A DNA stretch of 64,000 nt from Montifringilla adamsi (GCA_017590115.1 JAGGNK010008670.1:3534001-3598000), one strand, 5' to 3'; positions 10,111 through 24,100 are shown, counted from the stretch's first letter. Numbers and translations are program-made. Notes: generated by a model from the letters alone, not told the origin.

Positions 10111-13100
10111 AGGCAAACAGCAGAAACTTCTTTATGTTGAAAATGCCCAACAGGAAGAACTGAACTCTGTTCCAATGCAAAAATTTCCAAATGTTTTCGT
10201 AGAAGGTGCTGAAGGCAGCTGGGATGTACTGCATCTGTGAAATGGGAGTTATTGGGGTGGATGCCTTTGGAAGGGAAACAAAAAGGATTGATGAGGACTA
10301 AATATTTCAGGGGGGCTCACACACTCCAGCAAGATAGAAGCATGGGCTAATTACAAAATAAGACCTATCACCATGCAAAAATAAATGACTTCAGAAATAG
10401 CTTTAGCTATCATGTTAAAAGCACCTTTGGGAACAAAAAGATGCTATGCTAAAATCAGGAGATCTAAAGAGCTGTTATTACACATCCATTACGTTTTCTG
10501 AGCTGTCGCATTTACTTTTTGAAGTTCTGTACACATGATACAGCAAGGCAAAACATTTTATGTACCATAAGAAATTTGAAACAATGTTTAATGTTCAGAA
10601 GATAAAGTTAACAAAACTACACTTCAGTGGCTTTTTTATTTCTCTATTTTACGACCTTTCAAGAACTTAAGAGGAAAAGGAAACAAGAAGGAAGGATAAG
10701 CAACCATACGTTCCTGCTTGCTTTTTTCTACATTGCTGATCAGAGCCCAAGAAATCATAATAAAAAATGTCTTCTTTTTAATGTCTAAATAGGAGCTGTT
10801 GAAATGCTGATGGTACGAAGTGTTTCAGGATGGAAAGCATTTGTTCCTCTTGCAGCTATCAACAGTCATATGTTACATGATTTTCTGATTTTTCTCCCTG
10901 AAATTACAGAAGCCTATCACGTCCTCACGACCATTTGGAACAGTTTTTCTGCAGTTTCTGCTTTTTCTAAAACCAAAACCAGCTACCACAATGACTCGCA
11001 AGAGCTGTTTCTACAAGCACCAGGCAATTCAGATTATTGATGTTTTCTCTGTTCCTTCTAAACATCCTTGGTTATATCTTGATGGCATCAACAGTGATAA
11101 GTGTTGAATTTATTGGGCAGTGATCCCCCCACAAACTTTTATCCATCTGGATGCTAAAATGCTCCTGATGCAGCTGCTGTGATCATTGATGTTATAGCAG
11201 AAACACACACAAAAATCACTCCCTAACCCAAGCATCCACTTCAAATTCAAGTTGCTCATTTGCCTTGGAAGGAGAAGGCAACCACAAAAAAAAAAAAAAA
11301 AAAAAGAGCGAATGTGATGGGAGATTGATGCGAGTTTTAGAGCATGGTGTAGTTCACTAATTTATTGGCCTAATGAAGAAAAAATTGACGTCTGAGTGGC
11401 ATGAGCTACACCAAACACAGCATCCTGCCAAACCTACATTAGACAGAAACAGGTGCTTAGTTTAAACTGTCAAAATCTTCCACAGTAGAACATCTATGTT
11501 ACTTGTTAATAGAAAGTTTGATAGAAAGTGAGGGATTATTTCTGCTGGTTTCAGGAGAAAGATGCAAGGGAAATAGCAAGAACACCAGCAAATTTCTATA
11601 AAATGTATTTCATGACGTATCTTGAATGTGCAAACACTGAACTTCTAAAAAATCCTATAGCTGAAAGACTATATTCGAATATATTTTGAACATTTTTTGA
11701 CATCTGTTATTTCTCTCAATGACAGACTTTTCTTCCCTTAAACTAGAACTTTCAATATCTGTTATTTCTATATCAATATCTAATGTCTTCTGTTACAACC
11801 CTGCAGATTTACTATCTGTGATTCAGAGGTAAGTCTGAGCAAATCAGAAGGGATTTTGAGGACTAGACTATATACCTGCAATCCAAGTTAACATGGTCAA
11901 ATTCATTCCTGATATAACTTCACTGAGCATTTTGATGTTTTTTTTTTTTTACTAGGGGAGAATTTGCACTTGGATGGATTCATTCCTGGCGTGAATTTCA
12001 ATGTTCAAATACAACTACTTAGGGTGACATCCTTTGACTAAAATCAAATGTATGGGGGAAAAGAGATGGGTGAGTGGCTTGGGAGCAGCCTGATGGTGTT
12101 TTGAAGGATAATATCCATGCAGGATAGATCTACAGCATCTCCTTATCTGATATTATGGCTTTCTAATTATAGTAAAAGGTACAATAAGTTGGTAGGAGCC
12201 TATAGCAGAGTGGTAGGATGCAACTCCCCTCCCCTGTGTTTAAGACCAAGGGTGTGATGGCAAAACCAGAGAAAAAGACCTGCTTCTTAATGATATTCCA
12301 AACACCTCTAAGAGCAAACTCTGCAGGGAGCTCGTGTCACTCATGACTGAACAAGCAAACAGCTCGGGGATGGAGCAGCAACCAGTGGAGGGGGAGAACC
12401 ACATCCTGCCAGGACCTCACTGGTGGTGTAATGGGGTTGTTGATTGCCTGGGCATTTCAGGTGAACATGGAGTTAATGTATGAGCCTTTAAGAAAAGATC
12501 TTTAATGACCCAGCCCTCTGAAACCTCCCAAATCTGAAAGGAAACTCCATACACGTAACCATTACATGGGTTCAACACCAACCTGGGGGAAGTGTCACCT
12601 CCTGAATCACAGGGGACACTTCCAGTAACATCAATATTTTCCATGGAGGTCCCCCAGCCAAGCCTGCCTTGTCCCAGCCCTGCTTGGAAGGTCTTCTAGG
12701 GCTGTAGCTAAGGTGGTATGGCTGGAGACCAACTCAAGGCATTATTTTATTTTGTTTTGGTTAGCAGAGTTGATATTTGGTCAAAGGCTCCTAGCTGTGA
12801 AACGATGAGGAGCTGCCAATTTCTAAGCTAAATGTTGTACATTCATATCCTGCTACCACTAAATCCATTATGATTAGTCAGGAGTGAACTTAGAAGGTTC
12901 AGAAATAACGTTTGGATAAACATCCACAAATTTTGGATGCTTATCTGAGCCTGACCCAAACCCCCTGAGTATGCAGAACTGAGCTGAAAATCTGGCAAGA
13001 ATGTTAATTTCCACACTTTTCATTTCTCTCTTGAAGGCTATATTTGCAGTTTAAGATATTTCCTTTAATTGGAATTAGCATAATACATTATTTCCCTATG

Positions 13101-13419
13101 GTGAGAACTGCTTTTCTCTAGTTACTTTGCCTGTTTGGATTTTGTCCAAGGAAGTACAAAAGGGGATGAAAGTGAACACAAAAATCCAAAGTAAATAAGT
13201 GAACCAAACTCTTTAAACCCCACAAATGGGTTGATTCTGCTAAAGGCTTCCCAGAAAATAAATTACTTGGTCCAACCCTAAAATGATGCTCTTCCTTTTT
13301 AATGGTGCCTCTGTACTGGTGCCAGCCATATTCCTGTCACATGCCTTTGGTAAAAAATAAAAACTAATGATGATTTATGCTTTGGGGAATTTTGTGCCCT
13401 TTCTTTTCTGGGGTATATC
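10111..13419. other. AT-rich intergenic or intronic stretch
   Basis: Few long frames, no recognised exon. It contains an A20 run (286 bases past 11000, listed separately) and a T13 run near 11938-11950. Some patches (10360-10650, 12880-13110) are AT-rich with scattered ATTA cores but no clear cluster. Confidence 0.6.
11286..11305. repeat. Poly(A) tract, 20 bases
   Basis: Uninterrupted A20 followed by GAGCG. No retroposed body or matching target-site duplication is recognisable upstream, so it is recorded as a simple homopolymer. Confidence 0.9.
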
Positions 13420-13650
13420 ACCGCTTCAGATAGCATCTGATTTGTTTAATTGCATTAATTATCAGCACCTACAAAAATATTGTGCCGGGTGTGATGAGTC
13501 TTTGGGGAGCTTGGAGTTCCAATCAACAAGCGATTGACTTTGCAAAATTTGCAAGTTATAAGATGCCAACTCCATGTGTATACTGAATTCTGTGATATTT
13601 TCTGTGCAAGTGCAGTATTTAAGCAACCTTCAGATGAGAGGAACTTCACA
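13420..13650. promoter_or_regulatory. Candidate conserved non-coding element
   Basis: TTGTTTAATTGCATTAATTATC (13442-13463) packs FOX-like and several homeodomain-like cores, followed by GTGCCGGGTGTGATGAG and the near-repeat CAATCAACAAGCGATTGAC (13520-13538), in which CAATC and GATTG face each other. CpGs are retained in an AT-rich context. Enhancer function is inferred. Confidence 0.35.
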
Positions 13651-16379
13651 TCCAGGTTGCACGTGGGAGGCCCAACCCTGCTGTTGGGAAGAGCCAGCCT
13701 ATGCAGGTGTGAAACCAGCTGCTAGACCTGACCTCACTGCAGACCTTGGCGTGAAGGCCCTAAAAGGAAAACCCTGCAAATACCCAAAGTGAGGTTCTTT
13801 TCGAATTAACCTCTTTGCAAATCAGCTGGGGATGTGAGGTGCATTCAGAAGGACACGAGTGACCTCAGACCCTTTCTGAGTATGGGGCTGGGAAGGTCGT
13901 GTCAGCACCCAGCTGCTCACCCTTCCTCCTGCCACTCTTCCCAGGCAGAACTGATTATGGCAGCAGCCTGTGCGGGGGGATAAGCACATGGATACATCCA
14001 CACACCTCCACAGACCCGAATGTTTGCTCACATTTAGTAACGGGCAAAACAAATAAAAATGAGTATTGACATGAATGCCTGTTACCCAACGCTCCCAGGG
14101 AAGGAAAGCAAGGCCAAGTGCTATTCCATAAGCAGTACTCAAAAATATTCCTCTCCAAGCTCGAATCCAGAACGTGGCATCGAGACCAGCTTGAGCACTG
14201 AAACAGAAAGCCAGCCTGGTGTTTCCCAGCTCCCTGCTGCTTATCAGGGAGATCTGGGCAAGCTGCCGGGCAGTGGCTGAGGGCTGTGCCGCTCCTCCCT
14301 GCCAGCCGGGACGGGGCCGCTTGGGAAAGGAGAAAATGTCATCCAGCCCCAACACAAAGGGCAAGATGGTATCTCACTGCTGCTGTGGTGAAGTCATGTA
14401 CTAGGAAAAATATATTTAGCTGTTCCTGGGCAGTCCCCAGGAGGCTGCAGAGCTGGTCTGGTACCAGCCTTGTTCACCTGCCCAAAGCGCCGTGTGAGAC
14501 ACTCATGGCTGTGGCACAAAGAGGCTCAGAATGACGATTGGCCCCCGTGCCAGTGACCCCCAGGAGCACTGTGGAAAGGGGGGAAGATGCTGCTTACACA
14601 GCTGGGGACGTGCCAATATTGAAGATGCCAGCTTGATCAAAGAAAAGAACCAGGATCATACAGAGAGATCTGCTGTAAAGTCAGCAGAAACACACCCAAA
14701 GTGAAGAGCGAGGTGTGAAATATTCCCATCATGAAATCCTGACTCCACTGAGGGCAATAGAAGAACCCTGACTGCCTTTTGGACAGAGAGGGCAACAATT
14801 CAAGTGTTTGTTTAGCCGTCAGAGAAGGAACATTACTTGGTGTACAGCCCACATTGCTTTGTGATAAACACGTTATAAAACAGATATTTGCACAGACTGC
14901 ATACAATGGGAAAGTCACAGGGAAAGGTGGGGTAGGAAAATGGGTTTATAAAATTATAAAAATGCCATGGAAGAGGACAGGCTGGAGGATGGTGGCAGTT
15001 CTGTTCTCCTGGCTCAGCATTCTGAATTTTGTTGTTTCTTCTTGCTGTTTCTTCTGTCACGTTACCATAATTTTACAGTTGAACTCATCAGCTGGCATTA
15101 GTTAGAGTCACCCTTTTTAACAGCACCGTAAAACAAACAATAAAGAAGAATTTGTCTCTGCAGCCATGTACTTTATAAGGCACAAATCTGAATAAATATG
15201 TAACTGTTCACACCCTTTGAGAAGTGCTGGAACAGGAACACACTGAACCCAGTGCACTGATTTATATCTAAGGCAACATCGACTCCAAAATAAGAGTGAA
15301 AATGTAGGTTAGATGGATTGTAGGTGATACAAAGAGTAATTGCTCTCTTGTTTTACATTGGAGAGCTGTGTGGGGTGGGCAAGAGCCCAAGACAAGATAG
15401 AAAACAGCCAGCTTGAACGCATGGACTGGAAACAAAGGAGAGTCACAGCTCATCCTACCTGATTGCAAATACTATTCAAAACCATAACGTGCACTATAAA
15501 TCAAGATGAAGGCTGGTAGGGTTGTCTCTCAAGAAGCTTCCCTCTACTTTCCTGGTAAGGTATGGAGCCCTTCCAAAAACACACCAGCTCTGCATGCAAC
15601 GCCTGAACGGCTACGTGGAACTGCATGGCCACTTGCAATGCATGAATTCAATCAGCTGAAAGGAGCCACTGAATTTAATGGTGTTAATAAAAACAAAGTT
15701 ATGCATCCTCACTGACCGCAGGGGGAAAGTTGGCAAATGGCTTGAGATCCTATCTTCTAGATTTCTCCTGCACAGGCTGGGAGAACAGAGAGGATTACTC
15801 CTGGACAGCCCTCTTAGGCACAGCAAGCTGAATTTTAATAAATGAGCAAGCAAACAGGCTATCTGTGTAATTTTTGTATACACACTGTGATTTACTTAGT
15901 GAAATTCACATGACAAATAATAATTAGCCATTGCACTATAAACCCTCATTTCCCAATGCTCAGTACCAAACCAAAGCAGCCACGTGTTTAAAAGGACTTT
16001 GCCTCTATTCTTAATGTCAAAATGTTAAAAAAAGAGTTAATTTGGGAAGGGAATTATTACAGTCAGGTTGTGTGAGATTCACTCTGATGTACTCTAAATG
16101 ATGTGTTAAATGATGATTTCCAACAGAGCCTGTAGCAGAGAGTTTGTTTGGAATGACATTTGTTGTGGCACCAGTGGCCACTACGAAGATGAATTTATAT
16201 ATACACTTAAAGCACCTGCCTGCAGAGGTGTCGCAGAGAAGTTCTGCATGAGCAGATGACAACAGATATTTTGCAAGCACTCACAAACTGAATTTGTGCT
16301 CCAAAATAGCAACAAAAAGGTTGTCTAGAGCACTTTCTCCACTTCTTTCATGAAACGCATGCAACCACACTCTCTGCTG
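13651..16379. other. Intergenic or intronic, no gene recognised
   Basis: A 180-codon minus-strand frame at 13822-14364 lies in a GC-richer patch and has no domain features, so it is treated as chance. The stretch contains one old repeat fossil (14731-14790). 15880-15960 is AT-rich with several ATTA cores. Confidence 0.6.
14731..14790 (+). repeat. Half of an ancient palindromic amniote repeat
   Basis: ATGAAATCCTGACTCCACTGAGGGCAATAG matches the left half of a palindromic repeat I recall as TGAAATCCTGGCCCCATTGAAGTCAATGG, followed by a weaker AGAACCCTGACTGCC segment. The mirror half is not clear, so this is a truncated or decayed copy. The assignment is by memory of the family. Confidence 0.45.
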
Positions 16380-16580
16380 TTGTTATTAAGCACTACATGG
16401 TGATTTCTTCAGCAAATAACGCTCCTTTAGCAAACCAGCCACACTGCTAACCTTTTTAAACAGGTTTCTTGCAACCTGTTTAAATTTTAGTCGTGCAGGT
16501 TTTGCAGAACTGCTTGTCTTGGCTACGTGATTGTGAGCAGTGACATTTATAGATGAATATAATGTTTGAAATTCTATTCA
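16380..16580. promoter_or_regulatory. Candidate conserved non-coding element
   Basis: Contains an inverted pair, AAACAGGTTTCTTGCAACCTGTTT (16457-16480; arms AAACAGGTT and AACCTGTTT around TCTTGC), a TAGTCGTGCAGG stretch and GGCTACGTGATTG. The inverted CAGGTT/AACCTG arms resemble E-box or ZEB-type half sites. No coding potential is seen. Regulatory role inferred. Confidence 0.35.
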
Positions 16581-17780
16581 GACCTATTTAGGCACCAGCA
16601 TCTACACAAACAAAGCTCTGGTGCTCTGAGATTAGCAGAATACTGACAGAAAGATAACCTACACGAAGGCTGAGTAAGGAGCAGTAATGGATTTGCTCAC
16701 TTTTCTTTCAGGTCTGTTAAGGAACCCTCCCCAGTGAAGTCACTTCTTTACCCTGCAAACACTGAGCTCCGGTTTTACAGCTCTGAGATTTTAGATAAAT
16801 ACAACAGTGTCTATGTTAGGAGACAGATGCCACCTCCCCTGAGGACAGTGATCACAGTCAGAACTTCTCTGCTGGGGTTCCCTTTGTTGTTTGGCCATCA
16901 GGTCTCACCTGCCTTCCTATCCCCTCCTTCTCACACATCCCAAATGTGCCACCCTCATGCCAAAAGAGTTTGTGGAGTTTTCCATCTTGTTACAGTGGCC
17001 AGGACCCAGCAGGATGCTTTCCACCAAACTCTTCCTCAGTTTCTAAGGCCTAAGATGCACTGAGTGAGAAAAGAATGGTTTTTTTGTGCTGGCAGCCCTC
17101 CTAAAACACCATGGGATTTGTATGGCAAGAGCAGCATCCACCAGTGCACAACACCAAGTGGTTTCCCAAACACCAGCAGTGGCCTTTATGCTAAAACCAG
17201 TTGTGTCTGAAATGCCTGCTGGGTTCAGCTCATACACAGCCAAAAAGCGAGTCTAACTTCCCAAGTGCTGTCTTTGCTCTCAGATGCTTTTTTCTTTACT
17301 GGTTTTCCACTGTCTGGCATTTACAATATACCCGCAGAGGTGGAAAGGCTTATATTTACCACTCTTTCCTATCAAAGCTACTTTGAATTTCAGGCACAGT
17401 GCTGTTTCCATTTGGAAATTTTTTTTGCACGAGCCATTTACAAGACCTTTACAAGCCCTGGTATGCCAAGACCTCTCCAATTTCCCCAGTTTACTGCAAA
17501 GGAGTCTGGCTGGCATGAAGAAGGCTCCACCATCCCACCCAAACCCCAGCTGGAGGACCGTCACTGCTGCCTATGGAGAGCAAAGCTGCAGGAAGGGAGA
17601 AGGGAAGACTGGGGGGCAGTGGAGGTAGGAATCAGTTTTTTATGTTCCAGAAGTCTTTTTTCTGCCACACACAGCTAGCCTGGCTTCTGGAAATTTCTTC
17701 AGTTTGGATGGGATTTGGATTCTTCAGTTTGGATGGCAGAATAAACAAGTATACTCATTAAGTCCTAAATACATCTGAAA

Positions 17781-17795
17781 ATATATATATATATA
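17781..17795. repeat. AT dinucleotide microsatellite
   Basis: About seven AT units, continuing as AAATATA. It is short and simple. Confidence 0.85.
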
Positions 17796-20447
17796 AATAT
17801 ACCTAGATGTCTGTTAATAATGGTGTAAAGCTCTTCAAACCTTGGTACTATTTATTTCTTAGCTTGCTACGACCCTCACTGCTACTGTTTCCATCATCTG
17901 GTATGGGACACATAAATGACCTTCTACTATAGCCCTGGTCAGCAGAGGTTTGGTGCCAGCTTTGCAGCAAGAAATCATCATCAAATGGCCTCAGCTAGGG
18001 CTGAAAGCCAGAATTTGCTGCCATTTACTGTTGGCCTGAAGTGGTTACTTCTCCTGTGAGCATCACATGCTGCCAAGCAGAGGCAGCACCAAGCACACAG
18101 GAGCTTTTTGGGAAACTGGAGAGGATTCGGGTACTCAATCCAGCTGGCTCTTTGGAAATTAAAGAATTAATACCACTTGGAAAGAAATTAAAGTAGAATC
18201 ATGCCACAGCAAGGAGAATTGAAGAGGAGTGAGAGGTGGGAGGGCATTAGGAGCAGCAAGAGAAAGGCCAAGGAGGGCCTCTGGAGAGAGCAAACAGGGC
18301 TTTCCCGGGGCTGGGCTGGGCTCAGGACCACTTCTGGCTGCACTTGATGGCTTCACAAACACCCAGCACAATACACGAGTGTAACATAAGCCTCAACTCC
18401 TCGAGATTAGCCATGGCTGGGAAATAATGTTATCGCTCCCCATTATACTCAGGAGCCCTTGAGAAAAAGTCCCCAAAATTCCCACGAGCTTTAAATGAAG
18501 GTGAGATTTTCCCTGGTGCCCATCCTCCTTTCCTAGGAGGTCTTGTGTTCTGCATGTGTCACATTTTCTTCGTCTTTGCCCAACCATGCAAGAGTTCAGC
18601 CTTTTGCACAGCAGTTTCACTCTCTGTGAAGGTGCTGCTCCTCTTTCACCATCTCTCACTCTTCTCCTTTGCAAAAGTTAGGGATCTAGGATTTTCCTGC
18701 TGGGTCAAAACCCAATCCCCTTCCTCACAGGGGCTCAGTTTAACTACACACCACTGTGCCAGACGGTGACTGTTAGTACCACCCAGTTTCATTAGTTATC
18801 AAGGGCTAAAGTTGCACTTCGAACAGTCATCAATCAGTAGGAAAAAATACGCATCGAATTAAAACTTCCAGCAAACTCCAGCACCTTAGGGCTTTTTCCT
18901 TTTACAAGCAACATTTTCTTCCACTGAAAACAGAACTACTTGTGCAGGTGGTTTTTAAACACAAACAGCTGCTCCATGGAAATGCAGTTGGGGAAAATTA
19001 TTCAGGAAAAAGAGGCAAAGACAAAGCCATGGGTGTGGAGCAAGAATCTATACTGCCCAAATTCCCAGGGAAATATATGAAGGAAAGAGAAACCTAAGAT
19101 ATAAACAGTAAGTGGAATTTCCATTGCACTGGTCCCAATAAACACACTGGTTTTGGGGGAAGGAAAGTGGGATCAAGGGACCAGAGTGAGGCAGTAGGTG
19201 TTGTGGGGGAAAGTGTGGTGGAGGGTTACGGCTCGTAAAAAATCCGCTTCATCTTTCAGTGTCAGAACAATGCCCGGGTGTATGGTGGGCTGTGTTATCA
19301 GCCAGGGAAGCAGAGCAAGGCTGGGATAAACAGCGCCAGACAGCCAGGGGTTTGTGGTCATGATTTACTCCTGCCTTCCCAGATAGTTCCTCCTTTCTTT
19401 CTGCTTAATTTCTGTTGTTCTGTCCATCTTTTAAAAGGTTCTGTAGGCCATAGCTGTTTTTAGCACTGTCGCCGTAATTTTAATTACCAATACAATATTT
19501 TTTGGCTATACAGAATTTTTTTAAAGCCTCAGTAGCTGTATTTTGACCGGAACTACCACAATCACAGACAAATATTGCTGCTCTTTCCTTATTCCACTAC
19601 TTTTCCCTGTAATGTCTCTCTTCTATCTATGAACTCTTTTATCACCTCATTCTCCTATGTATCCCCTCAAGTAAAAACTTCACTTTCAGGGCACTTCGGT
19701 GTGTGCCATCCCCATGTAGGGACACAATGACAACTCCCCTCCCAATTACAGTCTGCAGAGGCAACCCTTGAAACGCTGCATTTTCTCCAGCCCTGCCCTC
19801 CAGGCAGAGGAGGCTTTCCCTGCAAACACCCCCAAAGTTATTTCACCAGTTTCCTCCCAACTCTCCTTCAAATTCCTCTTTGAATTCATCAGGATTAATC
19901 TCCTGGTATGCTGCAGCTGCTGTCAAGATGACAAGTTCTGGGTTTCCTCCTCTCTTATACGCATCCATTAATGTTCTCTTGGATTGAAAGATCCTAAAGC
20001 AGAAACCATCTCTGTGCCCTTATTCCCCACCCAGGTCTCCTGGCTTTTTCTGTCCTTATGATGAAGCCCTAAAATTGTTTGAGTAAAGACTGAAAAAAGC
20101 AATTCCTTAAATTTTGTACACGTAGGAGAGCAATGAACTCAAGAATGTGAGCAAGCCCAGGGCCACCTTCCTACCTGAGCAAGTGTAATGTCACTGCAAT
20201 AAGAACCCCATTACTTTTCCTGGTGCTGAGATTGTATAAAATACTTCATGCACAGACATGAAGATGGAGTCTCACCTTGGGATCTGCATTCCAGGAAAAT
20301 CACATTTCCTGGAGAAGAGGTGCAATGAAAGCCAATCTGATGCTGCTGAAGGCCCACATGGAACTTGTTAGTTCCACCATTATTTTTCCCCTTCTCTATA
20401 CTCTATATGGAGGCAAGGGCTTTGCAACAGGATAAGCTCTTTTATCA

Positions 20448-20516
20448 CACTGAATCAGACCAGTAGTATCCCAAACTGGGAGAGCCTAAGTGCCAGCTAG
20501 CCCTGGAAGGTGTGCA
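20448..20516 (+). repeat. Possible ancient CR1-like or SINE fossil
   Basis: CACTGAATCAGACCAGTAGT followed by a CCAGCTAGCCCTGG patch resembles a reptilian repeat known for ACTGGGTCAGACCAATGGTCCATCTAGCCC. Divergence is high, word order is only partly kept, and a chance match is possible. Confidence 0.3.
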
Positions 20517-21007
20517 ATGCTTGCAGCAGACAAATCAGTAGCAAAACCTTAAACATTCAGGAGGAACACAGAATAATCAATTGGAATATTAACATGCTGG
20601 TAAAATGATTAAAGTTTGGCGTTACACATATTTTCAAATGTACTGACACTTCATTCTCATAAAGACCAGCTCAGTTATGTTTGATTTGTATTCATATCCT
20701 ATAATGTGAATATATTTGCTCAAAATTGCTCCGTAGTAAATCACCATCACAGAAATAAGCTTATATTTATTCTTAGCATTCATGAATTGCATGGTGTTGG
20801 ACCACCATATATTTAACACCTCCGAAGAAACCCAACCACAACTTTTGAAAGCAACACCTTTATATATCATTATGGACATTGTTTCCTTAACAGTTAATCA
20901 CACACTCTCCAATCACATGGTTTTTACCTTAAGAGAGAAAAATGAGTGACTCTATAGCTTGAAATGCAAAGCCCTCTACTTGACCTTTTGATGTGAAAAA
21001 CCCCATT

Positions 21008-21115
21008 GGGCCAGGTCCTGAGGGTGCTGAACACTCTCACCCATGCACTGAGCACCCTTGGCTTTCTCTGAAGCTGACAGAAGTCGAAGGCATTCAACAA
21101 CTTGCTGGATCAACC
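21008..21115 (+). repeat. Ancient palindromic amniote repeat fossil
   Basis: The left side reads GGGCCAGGTCCTGAGGGTGCTGAACACTC and the right side ends CATTCAACAACTTGCTGGATCA. These correspond to the two arms of a palindromic repeat I recall with GGATCTGAGGGTGCTGAGCACCCTC on one side and GTGCTCAGCACCTTGCAGGATC on the other. Middle parts are decayed. Short internal words GCTGAACACT and CACTGAGCACC are still partly complementary. Confidence 0.5.
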
Positions 21116-24100
21116 TTGTAATCACTAAAAGCTCTCTTCAGAGTGATATAAATACGGACAGTCACTTCACTTCACAGATTTGGTCCAGCATTAGGGTTAC
21201 TTTAAAACCAAAGCTGTCGGAGAAAATGTTGGATCTATGATATGACTTTGAACCCAGGTCACTAAAATCTTTCCCGACGCAGCATCTTCTTTGGGATTCT
21301 TAAGAAAGCTAAACCTGCAAAGACAAATATTATGGCAACAAAAATAAATGCCCGAGTTTTTAACCTTTTCAGGGAAAGTAATTCCTTTATTGGCTGCAGC
21401 TAAAACTTCCTACCTTTCTTTCCCTTTTTGTTGTATCTGTGAGTAATTTCTTCAGTCACATTGTTTATAAGAAGTGAAGTTATTCGTAATCATGCCTTAA
21501 GAGTATGTACACAAACTGGACATCCTAATAGAGCACTATGTATTAAATTCCTGATTGTTTGACATAAATTCTCTCTCTTTCTTTTACTCAGACAGGAAGC
21601 TTCCCATTTATTTACGAATAGGTTAAGACCCTAGTCATGTTCCTAACTGTGTTCCTAAGTGCTAACATATATTAAGTAAATTTAGAGCCTCTTCTGCATA
21701 GGAAACAAATTAAACTGGTTAAACATGGAGAAAGACTAAATGTAATCTATCTTTTGTCATGTTTATGATATCGGAACGCATCTTATATGAATGTTCCAAT
21801 TTGGCTGTTACAGCAGATGGGTTGCTTATGATAAACCACAAGTACAGACAGAGAATGTGATAGTATAAATCATAAAGAAGATAAATAATGAAATTCTTTG
21901 AAATAACATTGGTTAAATATTTAGACATTTGGTTTCCAAGCTTGCTTGCACATATGAAATAGTATTCTCTACTGATGGAAAGAAATGCTCTCAACAATAA
22001 TCATATTGGGACAACTAATAAGGTCTAAAGGACGTATTTGCATTTAGAGACCTCGTTGGATTTATATAAAATTTGTATACACAGGGAAGATATTGGTACT
22101 CAGGGGAATAGTCCTGGATGGAAACCTGTATGAAAAAGTAAAGACAACTCATCACTGAGCCATTTTTCCATAGATTGAGGCACACTGGAATTCTCCTCTG
22201 TGCTTTGTGCAAAGTGCACAAGTCTGGAGGGAAAAGTGAAGTCTTGTCTTTAACCTCCTTTATTTATAGCTGGCCTAGCTGAGGCAGGTACCAAACCTCA
22301 AAATTATTGCCAGGCAGAACTTCTATTTTCCAATTCATAAAAGTCCAAGAAACCTTACTTCTACCAGTAACTTAAGAAGGAAGATTAGTGTGCAAATCCA
22401 GTGAGGGATACATGCCACTGAGCTTACAACTGCACCAAAGAAAGTAATCCACTCTCAGGGATTTTATTTTTACTGGAAGATTTACACATTTCAAAGGTGG
22501 GTATGAAGTCCAAGTTCCCCTTAGAGAGAAATCAGACTTCTCGAATGCAACCCTCATCATCCTCCCTAGATGTCTAGAAAATGGGTGAATTGCCCCCAGG
22601 AGATACTGCTCTTTTTGAACTGATGGTCAATTTAAATTACTGAACAGTAGATGGCTAATGTAGGTCAGATGTCTAATGATGGCATTTTATGAGGCTGATG
22701 ATGGAGATGACAATCTGGTGTTTCAGTTTTAAACACCACTTGTGTATTTTGCTTGGTGAGTGCCCAGAAGAACAAAGCTTGAGCACATAGCAGTTAAACA
22801 AAAAACCATCTATGAGCTCTGTTAGAAAATGAAACTAAACCTGTGCCTCCTGTCATTAATAGGATACCTGCCCTGACTTTATTCAGAGCAGGCCTAAGGC
22901 TTATCTTCCTCTGAGTTTTCCATGAGACATGCATCATTTTACATCATTCGTGGCTGGTTCCATTCAATCCCTGCAGCAGTGAAAGCAACTGAGGCATTCA
23001 TTTAACAAAGATATTGGTTTATCCACAATGGTATCATTCCTCTGCCCAAATCCTGGCATGTCTTACATCCCAGGCATCCAAAGGCTGCAAGGGCAACCCA
23101 AAGCCAAGTGCAGGCAGCCAGTGCTGCCCTCCCAGGAACTGATGCACAATGAACTGCACAGAAACTGGAGCACACGTGGTGCCCCTTTCTTTTAAATTAA
23201 GGATCTTGCCTTTTTAAATGAAGTGATTATGATGAGGGCAGTGGGATTAAGAGAGGACTGGGGCCTTTTGTGCAGGTGGTTTCCCTAATAGGAGACTTTC
23301 TAGCAAGAGAGCACTATATATTCTTCAGGCTCAAAGCTAAACTTCTATTAAAACCAATTAATTCATTGAACAGGCTTGTATCGCTTTACAGTGCCCGGGC
23401 CTTTACTTAAAAGAAATCAATTGTATGAGTACAGCTGAGAAATAACCACTATAATAGATGTTTTAGCTCTTGCTTTTACTTTTCTCTGATAGCCCTTAAG
23501 GTGGTCAGAGGTAAAAGCTAAAGATGCATTGTAGCCTGAGGGATGATTGAATGAAAAAATGGGGGATGGGAGCAGAGCTATGCTGATAGACCAATTTCCC
23601 ACCACTGCAAGCCAGCGCAATTGATTGATGAATCCTTGCTCTGTCAAGAGGCAGCCCTTCAGATTTGATCACATAAATACTCATTCAACTCAAATTCTGC
23701 TTGACAAGCCTCAGACAGCTTTGTTCTGTCACAGATATCATTGGAAGGAAAATGCTCCATTAATCATCCTTAATTAACTTTACCATAGTCTGCTGGAACC
23801 AATATGTTCCCTGGCTAAATCCCTAAGACTTAGCTAGATTTCTGTAGTTATCAAATAGAAAGTTGTTTTTAAAGTTCCTCTCCCTCATTGCTGCTAACTA
23901 CAGGAAATCTTTCCCTGCCTGTTTTCTAGGAAGGCACTTGCATTGATCAGGATGTGGCTTAATCCTTTGACAGTTAAGCTCCTTTGCCAGAGACACACAG
24001 TTATATCTATTTCTGATTATAAAAGATTACTGATCTATCCACAATAAGTAATAAGGTGTTGTGCTTCCAAAGCACCCACTTGTTTCCAGGCTGTGGGAGA

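Noticed and set aside
11200..11305. Possible processed pseudogene or SINE ending in A20
   Set aside because: Upstream sequence has no recognisable gene or SINE body and no flanking duplication.
13822..14364. 180-codon minus-strand open frame
   Set aside because: No recognisable motif; GC-richer patch makes stops rarer; no upstream promoter or splice context.
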